This document shows positions 24,484 through 34,320 of a DNA stretch of 64,000 bases, one piece after another (within the stretch, counting starts at the first letter, position 1; every line of letters begins with the position of its first letter). The stretch is from positions 1 to 64,000 of the forward strand of contig REED01000136.1 of NCBI GenBank assembly GCA_007695225.1, written 5' to 3'. The position numbers were made by a program, and so were the translations under genes. This stretch comes from Gemmatimonadales bacterium (GTDB lineage Bacteria; Gemmatimonadota; Gemmatimonadetes; Longimicrobiales; Gaopeijiaceae). The notes beneath the pieces are model-generated. The model did no database searches. It was not told the DNA's origin and saw only the letters and a program-made list of their open reading frames with translations.

Positions 24484-25767
24484 GTGCTGGAGTCCTCTCC
24501 GCAGCGGGGACGGACGCTGGAAACCCTCCTTCCCAACGGAATCAGGGTCCTCACCGAGGCCATCCCCGGGGTCCGTTCGGTTTCCGCCGGGGTGTGGGTC
24601 CGCCAGGGGTCCGCCCACGAGTCTGCCGAGGATACCGGGGCGAGCCATCTCCTGGAACACATGGTATTCAAGGGGACCCGAAATCGGAGCCCCCGGGAAA
24701 TCGCCATGGAACTGGAGCGGCTGGGGGGATCGCTGGATGCGTTCACCTCCCGGGAGCATACGTCCTACCAGGCCCGGGTGCTCTCGGAGCACCTCCCCCA
24801 GGCGCTTGACGTTCTGGCCGACCTCGTCCTGGAGCCCCTCCTCCGCAAGGAGGACCTGGACCTGGAACGGGAGGTGGTCCTGGAGGAGATCGCCACCGTG
24901 GAGGACACCCCTGACGACCAGGTCTTCGAGCTCCACGGGGAGGCACTCTGGAAGGATCATCCCTACGGGCGCTCCATCCTGGGCTCGCGGACGTCCGTGG
25001 AGGGAATGGGGATCGAGACCCTCCAGGGGATCCATGAGCGTCGCTACCGCAGGGGGGGGCTCATCATTGCGGCGGCGGGGCATCTGGAGCATCAGCGCAT
25101 CGTGGACATCGTGTTCGAGCGATTCGGCCACCTGCCGGCCGCGGAGCCGAACGGGGCGAGACTCTCCACCGTCGAGGGGGATCCTCCGGTATCTGATCTG
25201 TGGGTTCCCCGGGACTCGGCGCAGACGCATGTGGTCTTCGGGACCCGGACGCCGCCCCGCTCTGCCCCGGAACGGTTCCCCCTGATCCTTCTCTCGGCGG
25301 CCTTTGGGGGTGGGATGAGCTCCCGGTTATTCCAGCGCGTCCGGGAGGAGTTGGCGCTGGCCTACACGGTCTTCTCTTTCCAGTCCTTCTACTCCATGGG
25401 GGGGGTCTCGGGGGTCTATGTGGGGACTCGACCCGAATGGGGGGACCGAGCCGTGACCGCCATCCAGGAGGAGTTTGGACGGTTGGCGTCGGAGGGGCTA
25501 CCCGCCGATGAACTGCGGGCGGTCAAGGACCAGGTCAAGGGGCAGTTGATGCTTTCCCTGGAATCCACCGCCTCCCGGCTCTTCCGTCTGGCGGGATTCG
25601 CTCTCTACGACCAGCCCCATCTCTCCCTGGACCAGCTCCTGCAGCGGATCGAAGGGGTGACCCTGGAGGAGGTGGCCGAGGTGGCGGCCCGATGGTTTGC
25701 CCCCCACCGCCAAGTGATCCTCCGGCTGGGGCCTGAGGGTGTCTCGGGCGGCGCGGGCGGAGACTGA
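24484..25767 (+). CDS. M16-family zinc peptidase (insulinase-like)
   Basis: The product resembles the processing-peptidase/PqqF-like M16B family that commonly follows pnp. It has the inverted zinc motif HLLEH (His55, Glu58, His59) in ASHLLEHMVFKGT, a downstream Glu in LEEIATVEDTPDDQVFE, and the C-terminal signature FGGGMSSRLFQRVREELALAY. From the GTG at 24484 it has 427 residues, close to the family norm, and GGGGAGG lies 8 bases upstream. Earlier in-frame starts at 24391 and within the 15-bp repeat array would add a repetitive peptide, which I consider less likely. No signal peptide is evident, so it probably acts in the cytoplasm. Confidence 0.87.
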   Translation: MLESSPQRGRTLETLLPNGIRVLTEAIPGVRSVSAGVWVRQGSAHESAEDTGASHLLEHMVFKGTRNRSPREIAMELERLGGSLDAFTSREHTSYQARVLSEHLPQALDVLADLVLEPLLRKEDLDLEREVVLEEIATVEDTPDDQVFELHGEALWKDHPYGRSILGSRTSVEGMGIETLQGIHERRYRRGGLIIAAAGHLEHQRIVDIVFERFGHLPAAEPNGARLSTVEGDPPVSDLWVPRDSAQTHVVFGTRTPPRSAPERFPLILLSAAFGGGMSSRLFQRVREELALAYTVFSFQSFYSMGGVSGVYVGTRPEWGDRAVTAIQEEFGRLASEGLPADELRAVKDQVKGQLMLSLESTASRLFRLAGFALYDQPHLSLDQLLQRIEGVTLEEVAEVAARWFAPHRQVILRLGPEGVSGGAGGD

Positions 25768-25851
25768 TCGTTCGCTCCTGCACCTTCCATGCGGCAAGAT
25801 GTCCGCGCGGGGGAGGCACTGCATGAAGACTCAATCGAGGTGAATCGGGCC

Positions 25852-26970
25852 ATGATCATCGGGGTTCCCAAGGAAATCAAGGCCAACGAGTACCGGGTGG
25901 CTCTGGTTCCAGCCGGCGCGGAGGCGCTGGTCCAGGCCGGACACCAGGTGGTGATGGAGCGGGGAGCAGGGGAGGGGAGTGGCTTTCCCGACGACGTCTA
26001 CGCCCATGCGGGCGTGCGAATCGTGGAGTCCGCCGAGGATGTCTGGGCCCAGGCGGAGATGATCGTGAAGGTGAAGGAGCCCATTGAACCCGAATGGCCC
26101 CTCATCCGGGAGGGCCAGCTCCTCTTCACCTATTTCCACTTCGCGGCTTCGGAGCCCCTCACCCGGGCCCTCATGGCATCTCGGAGCGTGGCGGTGGCCT
26201 ACGAGACGGTCCAGCTCGCCAACGGTGAGCTACCCCTCCTCACCCCCATGTCCGAAGTGGCGGGTCGCCTCTCCATTCTGGAGGGAGCCAAGTACCTGGA
26301 GCGATTCTACGGCGGTCGAGGCATCCTCCTTGGCGGCGTGCCCGGCGTCCTGCCGGCCAAGGTGGTGATCCTGGGTGGGGGCGTCGTGGGGACCCATGCC
26401 GCCCGGATGGCAGCCGGGTTCGGGGCCCGGGTCACCATCCTGGACGTGTCCCTTCCCCGGCTGCGCTACCTGTCGGACGTCATGCCGGCCAACGTCAGTC
26501 TGCTCTACTCCAATCGATATAACATCCGGGAGCAGATCCGGGACTGCGATCTCCTCATCGGAGGCGTTCTCCTACCGGGGAAGAAGGCCCCGTCCCTGGT
26601 GAAGCGGGAAGACCTGGCCACCATGCTCCCCGGTTCCGTCATCGTGGACGTGGCCGTGGACCAGGGCGGGTGTGTGGAGACCATCCATCCCACCACCCAT
26701 GAGGACCCGATCTACGTAGTGGATGGGGTCATCCACTACGCTGTGGCCAACATGCCAGGGGCCGTGGCCCGGACCAGCACCCTGGCCCTCACGAACGCGA
26801 CCCTCCCCTACGCCATCACCCTGGCCAACCGGGGATGGCGGGAGGCCTGCCGGCAGGATCCGGCGCTCCGCCTGGGGATCAACATGGTGGAGGGCGAAAT
26901 CGTCTACCCCGGTGTGGCCGAGGCCTTTGGACTTCCCCACGTGGAGGCGGACGAGGTGCTGGCCCGATGA
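25852..26970 (+). CDS. ald: alanine dehydrogenase
   Basis: NAD-dependent interconversion of L-alanine and pyruvate plus ammonia. The 372-residue product starts [20 protein letters not shown] and has the substrate-binding Lys in IVKVKEP and the catalytic His in [11 protein letters not shown]. The nucleotide-binding segment is [22 protein letters not shown], and [18 protein letters not shown] completes the family pattern. The length is that of characterised Ald. The stop overlaps the dut start by four bases. Confidence 0.96.
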   Translation: MIIGVPKEIKANEYRVALVPAGAEALVQAGHQVVMERGAGEGSGFPDDVYAHAGVRIVESAEDVWAQAEMIVKVKEPIEPEWPLIREGQLLFTYFHFAASEPLTRALMASRSVAVAYETVQLANGELPLLTPMSEVAGRLSILEGAKYLERFYGGRGILLGGVPGVLPAKVVILGGGVVGTHAARMAAGFGARVTILDVSLPRLRYLSDVMPANVSLLYSNRYNIREQIRDCDLLIGGVLLPGKKAPSLVKREDLATMLPGSVIVDVAVDQGGCVETIHPTTHEDPIYVVDGVIHYAVANMPGAVARTSTLALTNATLPYAITLANRGWREACRQDPALRLGINMVEGEIVYPGVAEAFGLPHVEADEVLAR

Positions 26971-27431
26971 ACGGCCCTCTCCCCGCTCTCCCACCCGTCC
27001 GCTTTCGGAGGTTGCCCCACAACCCCGACCTTCCCCTGCCCCAGAGGGCGAGCGCGGAGGCGGCGGGGTACGACGTGCGGTCTGCGGAGGCGGACCTTGT
27101 CCTGGAGCCGGGGGAAATCCGGATGGTGGCCACCGGCCTGGAGATGGAGCTCCCGAAGGGGGTGGAGTGCCAGGTCCGGCCCCGGTCCGGATTGGCGCTC
27201 CGTCACGGGATCACCCTCCCCAACAGTCCCGGCACCATCGACCCCGACTACCGGGGGGAACTGAAGGTCATCCTCCAGAACCTGGGCCCCCGTCCCGTCC
27301 CTCTCCAGCGAGGCGAGAGGATCGCCCAGCTCGTCTTCGCCCGTTTCCTGTCTCCCGAGGTCACCGAGGTGGATTCCCTCAGCCCCAGCGTTCGAGGTTC
27401 GGGAGGATTCGGAAGCACGGGAACGGAGTGA
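26967..27431 (+). CDS. dut: deoxyuridine 5'-triphosphate nucleotidohydrolase
   Basis: Hydrolyses dUTP to dUMP, keeping uracil out of DNA. All five trimeric dUTPase motifs are visible in the 154-residue protein: [39 protein letters not shown] and [10 protein letters not shown]. The start (ATGA overlap with the ald stop) fits; the longer open frame upstream lies entirely within ald in another phase. Confidence 0.96.
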   Translation: MNGPLPALPPVRFRRLPHNPDLPLPQRASAEAAGYDVRSAEADLVLEPGEIRMVATGLEMELPKGVECQVRPRSGLALRHGITLPNSPGTIDPDYRGELKVILQNLGPRPVPLQRGERIAQLVFARFLSPEVTEVDSLSPSVRGSGGFGSTGTE

Positions 27432-27489
27432 TTCCGTGGCGGGAACAATCTGCCTACCCCGGGAAGGTTCTTCCACTCGGGAATGCGTC

Positions 27490-27518
27490 TTGCTATCGGT
27501 GGTCCCCGTCTTTACAAT
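27490..27518 (+). promoter_or_regulatory. sigma-70-type promoter of the mre cluster
   Basis: TTGCTA at 27490-27495 and TACAAT at 27513-27518 with exactly 17 bases between. It lies in the 189-base gap before mreB. Confidence 0.65.
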
Positions 27519-27620
27519 CCGTGACGCTTTTCCCCCGGCGCCCAAAGGCTTTCCGGGCGGGGAGCCTTTCGATTCTCCGGCGAACGCCGCCATTCCCAAC
27601 GGCCCCCACGGGTTTCAGCC

Positions 27621-28667
27621 TTGGCCTCGTTTTCGAAGTGGTTCAGTTCCGGTTCCCTGATTCCCGTAAACGACATCGCGGTCGATCTGGGGACCGCCAA
27701 CACACTCGTCTATGTGAAGGGTGAGGGGATCGTCCTCAACGAGCCCTCGGTGGTGGCTGTCGAGAAGGGGTCCAGGCGGATCCTGGGGATCGGCCTGGAA
27801 GCCAAGCGGATGCTTGGGCGGACTCCCGAGAACATCGAGGCGGTCCGGCCGCTGAAGGACGGCGTAATTGCCGACGTGGACGTGACGGAGATGATGCTCC
27901 GCCATTTCCTGAAGCAGGTGACCTCGAAGCGGATCTTCCGGATCAAGCCCCGGGTGGTGGTGGGCGTACCCTCCGGGATCACCGAACTGGAACGGCGGGC
28001 GGTCCGGTCTTCCGCCATGGCGGCCGGGGCCAAGGCCGTCTACATGGTGGCCGAGCCGACTGCGGCGGCCATCGGGGTGGGCCTCCCCATCGAGACCCCC
28101 ACCGGGAACATGGTCATCGACATCGGAGGGGGTACCACAGAGATCGCCGTCATCGCCCTTTCCGGGATCGTTTCCAACACCTCCATCCGGGTGGGGGGTG
28201 ATGAACTCGATGCGGCCATCGTCACCTTCCTCCGGAAGAACTACAATCTGCTCATCGGAGAGCCCACCGCTGAGGCGGTGAAGATCCAGATCGGATCCGC
28301 CTGGGGGGAGGAAGCGGACGAGCGGACCATGGAGGTGAAGGGGCGGGACCTGGTGAGCGGCATCCCCAAGACGGTGACGGTCCACTCCCAGGAGATCCGG
28401 GAATGCACCCAGGAGCCCATCCAGGCCATCGTGGAAGCGGTCCGCCGGGCACTGGAGATCACGCCGCCGGAGCTCTCCTCCGACATCGTGGATCGGGGGA
28501 TCGTGATGACGGGCGGCGGAGCCATGATCCGGGGGCTGGACCGGCTCCTTACCGAGGAGACCCACCTCCCCATCCATGTGGACGAGGAGCCCCTGACCTG
28601 CGTCGTGCGGGGAGCGGGGCGGATCCTGGACGATGTGCACAAGTACCGCGGAGTGCTGGTCACCTGA
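27621..28667 (+). CDS. mreB: rod-shape actin homologue MreB
   Basis: Actin-like ATPase that forms filaments under the inner membrane and guides the elongasome. The 348-residue product shows NDIAVDLGTANTLVYVKG (phosphate 1), IDIGGGTTEIAVIALSGIV (phosphate 2), AEPTAAAIGVGLPI and TGGGAMIRGLDRLL (adenosine motif). It starts at a TTG (27621), because the MreB N-terminus SFSKWF before NDIAVDLG is encoded there and no ATG or GTG is placed better. First of mreB-mreC-mreD-mrdA-rodA. Confidence 0.95.
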   Translation: MASFSKWFSSGSLIPVNDIAVDLGTANTLVYVKGEGIVLNEPSVVAVEKGSRRILGIGLEAKRMLGRTPENIEAVRPLKDGVIADVDVTEMMLRHFLKQVTSKRIFRIKPRVVVGVPSGITELERRAVRSSAMAAGAKAVYMVAEPTAAAIGVGLPIETPTGNMVIDIGGGTTEIAVIALSGIVSNTSIRVGGDELDAAIVTFLRKNYNLLIGEPTAEAVKIQIGSAWGEEADERTMEVKGRDLVSGIPKTVTVHSQEIRECTQEPIQAIVEAVRRALEITPPELSSDIVDRGIVMTGGGAMIRGLDRLLTEETHLPIHVDEEPLTCVVRGAGRILDDVHKYRGVLVT

Positions 28668-28708
28668 TTTTCCTTCCAGCCCGGAACTGATCTGGAATCC
28701 CTCTGGGC

Positions 28709-29659
28709 ATGTCTTCCTTCGACGATGAAGTAGCCGGGGCGCGGCGCCGCCGAGAAGTCTGGGTGTCGTTGAGTTGCATCCTCATGGCTACCGTGCTGAA
28801 TGTCCTCCCACTGCCGGCACAGCAGTGGGTTTCCACGGCGCTCCGGGCTTCGGTCCTCTCTCCCTTCATTGTCACCCAGGAATCCCTCCGGCAGGCCCGG
28901 GTGAGGGCGGCGGAGATCTCTGAACTCCAGGCCCGACTGGATTCCACCATCGCCGTCCTGGCCTCGCAGGAGCCCCTTCGGGAGGAGAACAACCGGCTCC
29001 GGGACCTTCTGGAACTCCGGGAGCGGGCGGGTCCAGCCTTCGTTTCCGCCAGCGCGCTGCGCCCGGGGACCCGGGGGTCGGAGAGCATGTTCCTCCTGGA
29101 TGTGGGCTCGGAGGACGGGGTGGAAGTGAACGACCCGGTGGTGGTCGCGGAGGGACTCGTGGGGATCATCCGGGAGGTGGGGCCACGGACCTCTCTGGCC
29201 ATGGACTGGACCCACCCCGATTTCCGGGTCAGCGTCATGACGCTGGACGGGGAGCATTACGGAATCGTGGAGCCACGGACCGGAGCCTTCCGGGAGGAAG
29301 ACCGGCTCCTTCTCAACGGGATCCCCTTCCACACCCCGCTGGAGGAGGGAGCCGAGGTGGTGACCTCGGGGCGAGGCACGGTCTACCCCAGGGGAGTGAG
29401 AATCGGGACGGTGCTTTCCCTGGCCGAGGCCGAGGCAGGGTGGCGGCGGGCCTACTGGATCCAGCCCGCGGTCCGCCCGGCCAGCGTGACCCATGCCCTG
29501 GTCATCACCGGCGAGGAGGGCCGGCCCGTGTCGGAACTCACCCACCTCTGGCACGTGCCGGAGGAGGAGTTGGAGGAGGAGTGGGAGGGTGGGGACTCGG
29601 CGGGTGACAGAGAGGACGGCAGCACCGGCGGCGCGGCGCCTGGGTCGGGGCAACCGTGA
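28709..29659 (+). CDS. mreC: rod-shape-determining protein MreC
   Basis: Periplasmic scaffold that links MreB to PBP2. The 316-residue product has one N-terminal membrane helix (VWVSLSCILMATVLNVLPL) and a coiled coil (residues about 55-110, ending in REENNRLRDLLELRE). Two beta-barrel domains follow, with MFLLDVGSEDGVEVNDPVVV, GLVGIIREVGP and VVTSGRGTVYPRGVRIGTV. The C-terminal 40 residues are acidic and disordered. The stop overlaps the mreD GTG start. Confidence 0.93.
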   Translation: MSSFDDEVAGARRRREVWVSLSCILMATVLNVLPLPAQQWVSTALRASVLSPFIVTQESLRQARVRAAEISELQARLDSTIAVLASQEPLREENNRLRDLLELRERAGPAFVSASALRPGTRGSESMFLLDVGSEDGVEVNDPVVVAEGLVGIIREVGPRTSLAMDWTHPDFRVSVMTLDGEHYGIVEPRTGAFREEDRLLLNGIPFHTPLEEGAEVVTSGRGTVYPRGVRIGTVLSLAEAEAGWRRAYWIQPAVRPASVTHALVITGEEGRPVSELTHLWHVPEEELEEEWEGGDSAGDREDGSTGGAAPGSGQP

Positions 29660-30138
29660 GACGGAGCCTCCTCTTCTGGGTGGTGGTCCTCCTTCTTCCG
29701 GTGGCCCATTTCTTTCTGCATGTGGGATTCGGGCTCGGGGGATGGGCACCGGATCTCCTCACGGTGGGACTCCTCCTCCTGGCCCGGGAGGTCCGAACGG
29801 GGACGGCGGCGGGGATCGGCTTCGGCTTCGGACTGCTGGAGGACGCGTTTTCCATCCTCGCCTTCGGCGCCAATACCCTGGCCCTTACCCTGGTGGGGAT
29901 CGCCGGGGCCCGGTCCAGGGATCTGTTCGTGGGGGAATCCCTCCTCTTCCTGGTCTCGTACCTGGCCCTGGGGACCTGGCTCCGGTTCACCCTCCACTGG
30001 CTCTTCGCCGGGGAGGGCGTCCGGGGACCCGCCATGGAGGTCCTGGTTCTCCGGGCTCCGGTGGCCGCCCTCTACGCCGCAGGGGTGGGAGTGCTTATTC
30101 TCCTCATGACCGGCGCGTGGCGGGAACCGAAGCAATAG
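29656..30138 (+). CDS. mreD: rod-shape-determining protein MreD
   Basis: Integral membrane protein of the elongation complex. The 160-residue product has about five hydrophobic helices, including LLFWVVVLLLPVAHFFLHV, DLLTVGLLLLA, GIGFGFGLLEDAF and YAAGVGVLILLMTG. The segment FGLLEDAFS is typical of MreD. It starts at GTG 29656, overlapping mreC, and is followed by a 12-bp repeat array before mrdA. Confidence 0.9.
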   Translation: MRRSLLFWVVVLLLPVAHFFLHVGFGLGGWAPDLLTVGLLLLAREVRTGTAAGIGFGFGLLEDAFSILAFGANTLALTLVGIAGARSRDLFVGESLLFLVSYLALGTWLRFTLHWLFAGEGVRGPAMEVLVLRAPVAALYAAGVGVLILLMTGAWREPKQ

Positions 30139-30144
30139 GGCCCA

Positions 30145-30192
30145 CCGGTCGCTGGACCGGTCGCTGGACCGGTCGCTGGACCGGTCGCTGGA
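30145..30192 (+). repeat. four exact 12-bp tandem repeats between mreD and mrdA
   Basis: CCGGTCGCTGGA occurs four times without a mismatch. It fills most of the 90-base spacer, so copy number would change the distance between the two genes. Confidence 0.95.
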
Positions 30193-30228
30193 CACATGGA
30201 TGCACACCCTGTCGCACCTTGAGGGGAA

Positions 30229-32184
30229 ATGAAGACAGCCCATCCCAATCAGCGACGGACCCGGGCCCGGGGGGCGGTGGTGATCCTCCTGGTCCTCATG
30301 GGCGTCCTGGTCCTCTCCTTCTTCCGGGCCCAGGTGGTCCGGGGAACGGCATGGGCACTCCAGTCCGACTCCAACCGCCTCCGGGTCCTTCCCCTGGCGG
30401 CCCCCCGGGGAACCCTCTTCGACCGCAACGGACGGATCATCGCGGATAACGTCCCCGCCTACTCCGTCTCCCTCTTCCCGGCCCCGGTGGACTCGGTGGC
30501 GGTGACCCTGGGGCGGCTCCAGCCGATCCTGAACCTCACCGATGAGCGGGTGGCGTCCCTGGTGGAGGCCTTCCGGATGAATCGGCGCCTCCCCCTCCTG
30601 GTGAAGATGAACCTGGACTTCGAGGAAGTGGCTGCCCTGGAGGAGCTTCGTCCATCCTTCCCCGGTCTCTTCCTGGAGACCCGCCCCCGACGTCGGTACA
30701 TCGGAGGCGAGTCCCTGGGGCATGTCCTGGGCTATGTGGGGGAGATCTCCGGCCCGGAGCTGGAAAATCCCCGCTTCACCGGGTACGAACAGGGGATGAT
30801 CGTGGGGAAGGACGGGTTGGAGCGGCAGTACGAGGAGATCCTGCAGGGATCACAGGGCATCCGCTACGTGGAGGTGGATGCGGTGGGACGGGTGGTGGGC
30901 TCCTTCGAGGGGTATGCCGCCGCCTCGGCCCTCCCGGGAGAGGACCTGGAACTCCACCTGGACCTGGAGCTCCAGCACTACATCCACGACATCTTTCCCC
31001 AGGGTCGTCGGGGGGCGGTGGTGGCGCTGAACGTGGAGGATGGAGGAATCCTGGCCCTCTATTCGGCGCCCTCCTTCAATCCGTCGGACTTCGTGGGGGG
31101 GATCTCCCGGGACCTCTGGGAGGGGCTCAACACCGATCCGGATCGGCCCCTCTTCAACCGTGCCGCAGTGGGTCGCTACCCGCCGGCTTCCACCTGGAAG
31201 CTGGCCACCGCCGCCATCGGGCTGGAGATGGGAGTGGTGGGTCCTGACGAGCGGATGCCCACCCCCTGCTACGGCTCATACCAGTACGGGAACGTGGTGC
31301 GGCGGTGCTGGAACCCCAGTGGCCATGGCCACCAGGACCTGGCCGGGGCCATCGCCCATTCGTGCAACGTCTATTTCTACCAGTTGGGGCTGCGCATCGG
31401 CCTGGAGCGGCTGGTGGAGGAGGGGACCCGCCTGGGGTTCGGCGAGGACTGTGGCGTGGACCTCCCGCGGGAGTCCCCGGGGGTCTTTCCCGAGAGCCTG
31501 GCGTTCTGGGAGCGGCGCTTCGGCTATCGTCCCTTCGAGAACGAGGTCATGGCCCTCTCCATCGGGCAGGGGCCCAACGACCAGACGCCGCTGAAGATGG
31601 CCCAGTTCTACCTGGGGCTTGCCCGGGGAGGCGATGCGCCGGCCCCCCGCCTCCTCCGGGGTGAGGCCGCAGACCGCCTGCCGGCGGCGTGGTCCATGGA
31701 CCTTACCCCGGCCTCCACCCAGGCCCTCCTCCAGGGGCTGCGCCAGGTCACGTCGGCGGGAGGGACGGCCTTCCTGTCCTCCCTGGAACACTGGGACCTC
31801 ATCGGGAAGACGGGGACCGCCCAGAACGACCCCACCGGCGAACGCCGTCCCCACGCGTGGTTCACGGGAATGGCGGGGTCCTGGGGGGGAGAGCCGGAGA
31901 TCGTCATCGTGGTCCTGGTGGAGGAGGGGGAGTCGGGTTCCTCCATGGCCGCGCCCATCGCCGCCAAGGCCGCGGACTTCCACCTCCGACGCAAGTATGG
32001 CATCGAGGTGGATACCATCCAGACCCTGGGCGAGCACCTCCGGTCGGGCACCCCGGCGCCCTGGGCGCGATGGGCCCCGGTTCGGGAGGCCCCGGCCCAG
32101 GATCCCGTCCAGGGCGCGGCGGAGCGCGCGGGGGTGGGGGCGGCGGTACAGGGCCCCGCCACCGAGGGCCCCGATTCGGAATGA
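30229..32184 (+). CDS. mrdA: penicillin-binding protein 2 (elongation transpeptidase)
   Basis: Class B PBP that cross-links peptidoglycan during side-wall growth. It has an N-terminal membrane anchor (VVILLVLMGVLVLSFF), the dimerisation domain with APRGTLFDRNGRIIADN, and a transpeptidase domain. The active-site serine is Ser321 in PASTWK, followed by SCN in AHSCNVYFYQLG and Lys527 in IGKTGTAQ. The C-terminal 50 residues after RRKYGIEVDT are Pro/Ala-rich and not conserved. The stop overlaps the rodA start (ATGA), which fits the obligate PBP2-RodA partnership. Confidence 0.95.
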   Translation: MKTAHPNQRRTRARGAVVILLVLMGVLVLSFFRAQVVRGTAWALQSDSNRLRVLPLAAPRGTLFDRNGRIIADNVPAYSVSLFPAPVDSVAVTLGRLQPILNLTDERVASLVEAFRMNRRLPLLVKMNLDFEEVAALEELRPSFPGLFLETRPRRRYIGGESLGHVLGYVGEISGPELENPRFTGYEQGMIVGKDGLERQYEEILQGSQGIRYVEVDAVGRVVGSFEGYAAASALPGEDLELHLDLELQHYIHDIFPQGRRGAVVALNVEDGGILALYSAPSFNPSDFVGGISRDLWEGLNTDPDRPLFNRAAVGRYPPASTWKLATAAIGLEMGVVGPDERMPTPCYGSYQYGNVVRRCWNPSGHGHQDLAGAIAHSCNVYFYQLGLRIGLERLVEEGTRLGFGEDCGVDLPRESPGVFPESLAFWERRFGYRPFENEVMALSIGQGPNDQTPLKMAQFYLGLARGGDAPAPRLLRGEAADRLPAAWSMDLTPASTQALLQGLRQVTSAGGTAFLSSLEHWDLIGKTGTAQNDPTGERRPHAWFTGMAGSWGGEPEIVIVVLVEEGESGSSMAAPIAAKAADFHLRRKYGIEVDTIQTLGEHLRSGTPAPWARWAPVREAPAQDPVQGAAERAGVGAAVQGPATEGPDSE

Positions 32185-33413
32185 CCTTGTTCCGACGCTG
32201 GGCGGGGGACCCGGTCCTGGTGGGGCTGGCCCTGGGGCTTTCCTTCTTCGGGATCGCCATGATCTATTCCGCGGGGGTCCTGAACGTCCCCAGCGCGGTG
32301 GTACAGGGGGCATGGCGGCGTCAACTCCTCTGGCTCGCCCTCTCCCTTGTGGCGTTCACGGTGGTCTCCCGGGTTCCGGTCCGGTGGGTGGAGTGGGGAG
32401 CGGCACCCGCCTACATCATGGGCATCCTCCTGTTGGGTGCGGCCCTGGCGGTGGGGACGGGGGCGGGTCCCGCCGAAAGCGTGGGGCGCTGGATCCAGGT
32501 GGGTCCCATCCGTTTCCAGCCCTCTGAATTCGCCAAGATCGCGGCGATCCTGGGGTTGGCCCGCCTCGTCGCCAGCCGGCCCGACCCGCCGTCAAAGCTC
32601 ATGGACTTCATCCCGCCGGGGATCCTGGTGGCGGTGCCCCTTGGACTGGTGGTATTGCAGCCCGACCTGGGCACGGCGCTGGCCTTCGTGGGGATCCTCT
32701 TCGCCGCCCTCTTCTGGTCCGGCGCGCCCATCCTCCGTCTCTTTCTCCTGGCCAGCCCGGGAGTGGCGCTCATCCTCTCCTTCGACACCCGGGTCTGGTC
32801 CATCTATTTCGTGGGGCTGGGCGTGGCCGTCTACCTCCTACGCTACCGACTCTACCTGACGGAATCGGTGGCGGTGGTGCTGGCCAACCTGGCGGCGGGG
32901 ACGGTGGCCCTTCCGGTCTGGAACTCCCTTGCGGACTACCAGCGGAACCGCCTCCTGGTCTTCCTGGACCCGGGGATGGATCCCCGGGGCGCGGGGTGGA
33001 ACCTGATCCAGTCCAAGGTGGCCATCGGGAGTGGCGGTTTCCTGGGGAAGGGATTCACCCAGGGGACCCAGAAGCGGCTGGACTTCCTTCCTGAGCAGCA
33101 CACCGACTTCATCTTCAGCGTCATCGGGGAGGAACTTGGATTCGTGGGATCCACCTTCACGGTGCTCCTCTTCGCAGCCCTCCTCTACAGGGTGGTCCGG
33201 ATGGCGGAGCAGACCTCGGATCCCTTTGCCGGACTGGTCCTCTTTGGTATCTTCGGGGCTTGGCTCGTCCACGTCTTCATCAATGTGGGGATGACCATAG
33301 GGATCGTCCCCATCACCGGTATTCCCCTTCCGTTCGTGAGCTACGGGGGGACGTTCCTCCTGACCTGCTGGGTCATGACGGGGCTGGCGGTTCGCATGGC
33401 CCAGGAAGACTAG
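32181..33413 (+). CDS. rodA: peptidoglycan glycosyltransferase RodA
   Basis: SEDS-family polymerase of lipid II, partner of PBP2. The 410-residue protein is almost entirely hydrophobic, with about ten membrane helices. Family segments are [64 protein letters not shown] and [11 protein letters not shown]. The Asp of QPDLGTAL and the Glu in FSVIGEELG are the residues expected to matter. The start at 32181 overlaps mrdA; the frame is open further upstream within mrdA but lacks any membrane character. Confidence 0.95.
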   Translation: MTLFRRWAGDPVLVGLALGLSFFGIAMIYSAGVLNVPSAVVQGAWRRQLLWLALSLVAFTVVSRVPVRWVEWGAAPAYIMGILLLGAALAVGTGAGPAESVGRWIQVGPIRFQPSEFAKIAAILGLARLVASRPDPPSKLMDFIPPGILVAVPLGLVVLQPDLGTALAFVGILFAALFWSGAPILRLFLLASPGVALILSFDTRVWSIYFVGLGVAVYLLRYRLYLTESVAVVLANLAAGTVALPVWNSLADYQRNRLLVFLDPGMDPRGAGWNLIQSKVAIGSGGFLGKGFTQGTQKRLDFLPEQHTDFIFSVIGEELGFVGSTFTVLLFAALLYRVVRMAEQTSDPFAGLVLFGIFGAWLVHVFINVGMTIGIVPITGIPLPFVSYGGTFLLTCWVMTGLAVRMAQED

Positions 33414-33447
33414 CGCGGAGAATCCGGGAGAATCCGAGGGGAGATCC

Positions 33448-34320
33448 ATGGTCTGGTTCCGAAAACAGAAGAAGCCCCTCACCTCTGAGGACAAGCGGGA
33501 CCTCGCCACCGACGTCTTCGTCAAGTGCGATGGCTGCGGCGAGATCCTCTACCAGGAGAAGCTGGCCCAGAACCTCCATGTGTGTCCCCAGTGCGGACAT
33601 CATATGCGGATCGGGGTTGAGGAGTACATCGGGCTACTCAGCGACGAGGGGGGCTTCCAGGAGACTGAGATGGGGATCCGAAGCACCGACCCCCTGGAGT
33701 TCACGGACCTGAAGCCCTACCGGGACCGGCTCGCCGCAGCGGAGCGGAAGACGGGCCGGGGAGACGCGGTGGTCACCGGGCGGGCCACCATGGAGGGCAT
33801 CCCCGTGGCTCTGGGGGTCATGGACTTCTCCTTCATCGGAGGGTCCATGGGTTCGGTGGTGGGGGAGAAGATCGCCCGCCTGGGCCGCCTGGCCCTGGAG
33901 GAGAACCGGCCCCTCATCCTGGTGAGCGCCTCCGGCGGGGCTCGCATGATGGAGGGGATCTATTCCCTCATGCAGATGGCCAAGACCTCGGTGGTCCTGG
34001 CCCGCCTCCACGAGGCAGGGATCCCCTTCGTCTCGATCCTTTCCGATCCCACCACCGGCGGAGTTACCGCCTCCTTCGCCATGCTGGGTGACGTGAATCT
34101 GGCAGAGCCGGGGGCGCTGGTGGGCTTCGCCGGTCCCCGGGTCATCGAGGAGACCATCAAGCAGGAGTTGCCCGAGGGATTCCAGCGCGCGGAGTTCCTC
34201 CTGGACCATGGAATGGTGGATCGGGTGGTGGATCGCCGGGAACTCCAGGCCACCGTGGCCCGCCTCCTGCGGCACATGCTGGCCGCTCCGCAGGGCGCTT
34301 CAGGGGAACGGGAGGGGTGA
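33448..34320 (+). CDS. accD: acetyl-CoA carboxylase carboxyltransferase subunit beta
   Basis: Beta part of the carboxyltransferase that makes malonyl-CoA for fatty-acid synthesis. The 290-residue protein has the N-terminal zinc ribbon (CDGCG and CPQCGHH), then the crotonase-like core with [54 protein letters not shown] and [22 protein letters not shown]-type ribosome site precedes the ATG. The stop overlaps the folC GTG start, so lipid and folate genes are coupled here. Confidence 0.96.
   Translation: MVWFRKQKKPLTSEDKRDLATDVFVKCDGCGEILYQEKLAQNLHVCPQCGHHMRIGVEEYIGLLSDEGGFQETEMGIRSTDPLEFTDLKPYRDRLAAAERKTGRGDAVVTGRATMEGIPVALGVMDFSFIGGSMGSVVGEKIARLGRLALEENRPLILVSASGGARMMEGIYSLMQMAKTSVVLARLHEAGIPFVSILSDPTTGGVTASFAMLGDVNLAEPGALVGFAGPRVIEETIKQELPEGFQRAEFLLDHGMVDRVVDRRELQATVARLLRHMLAAPQGASGEREG

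Noticed and set aside
30145-30192. CRISPR-like array
   Set aside because: Repeat units of 12 bp are adjacent with no spacers. The same holds for all other arrays in the window, and no cas genes are present.
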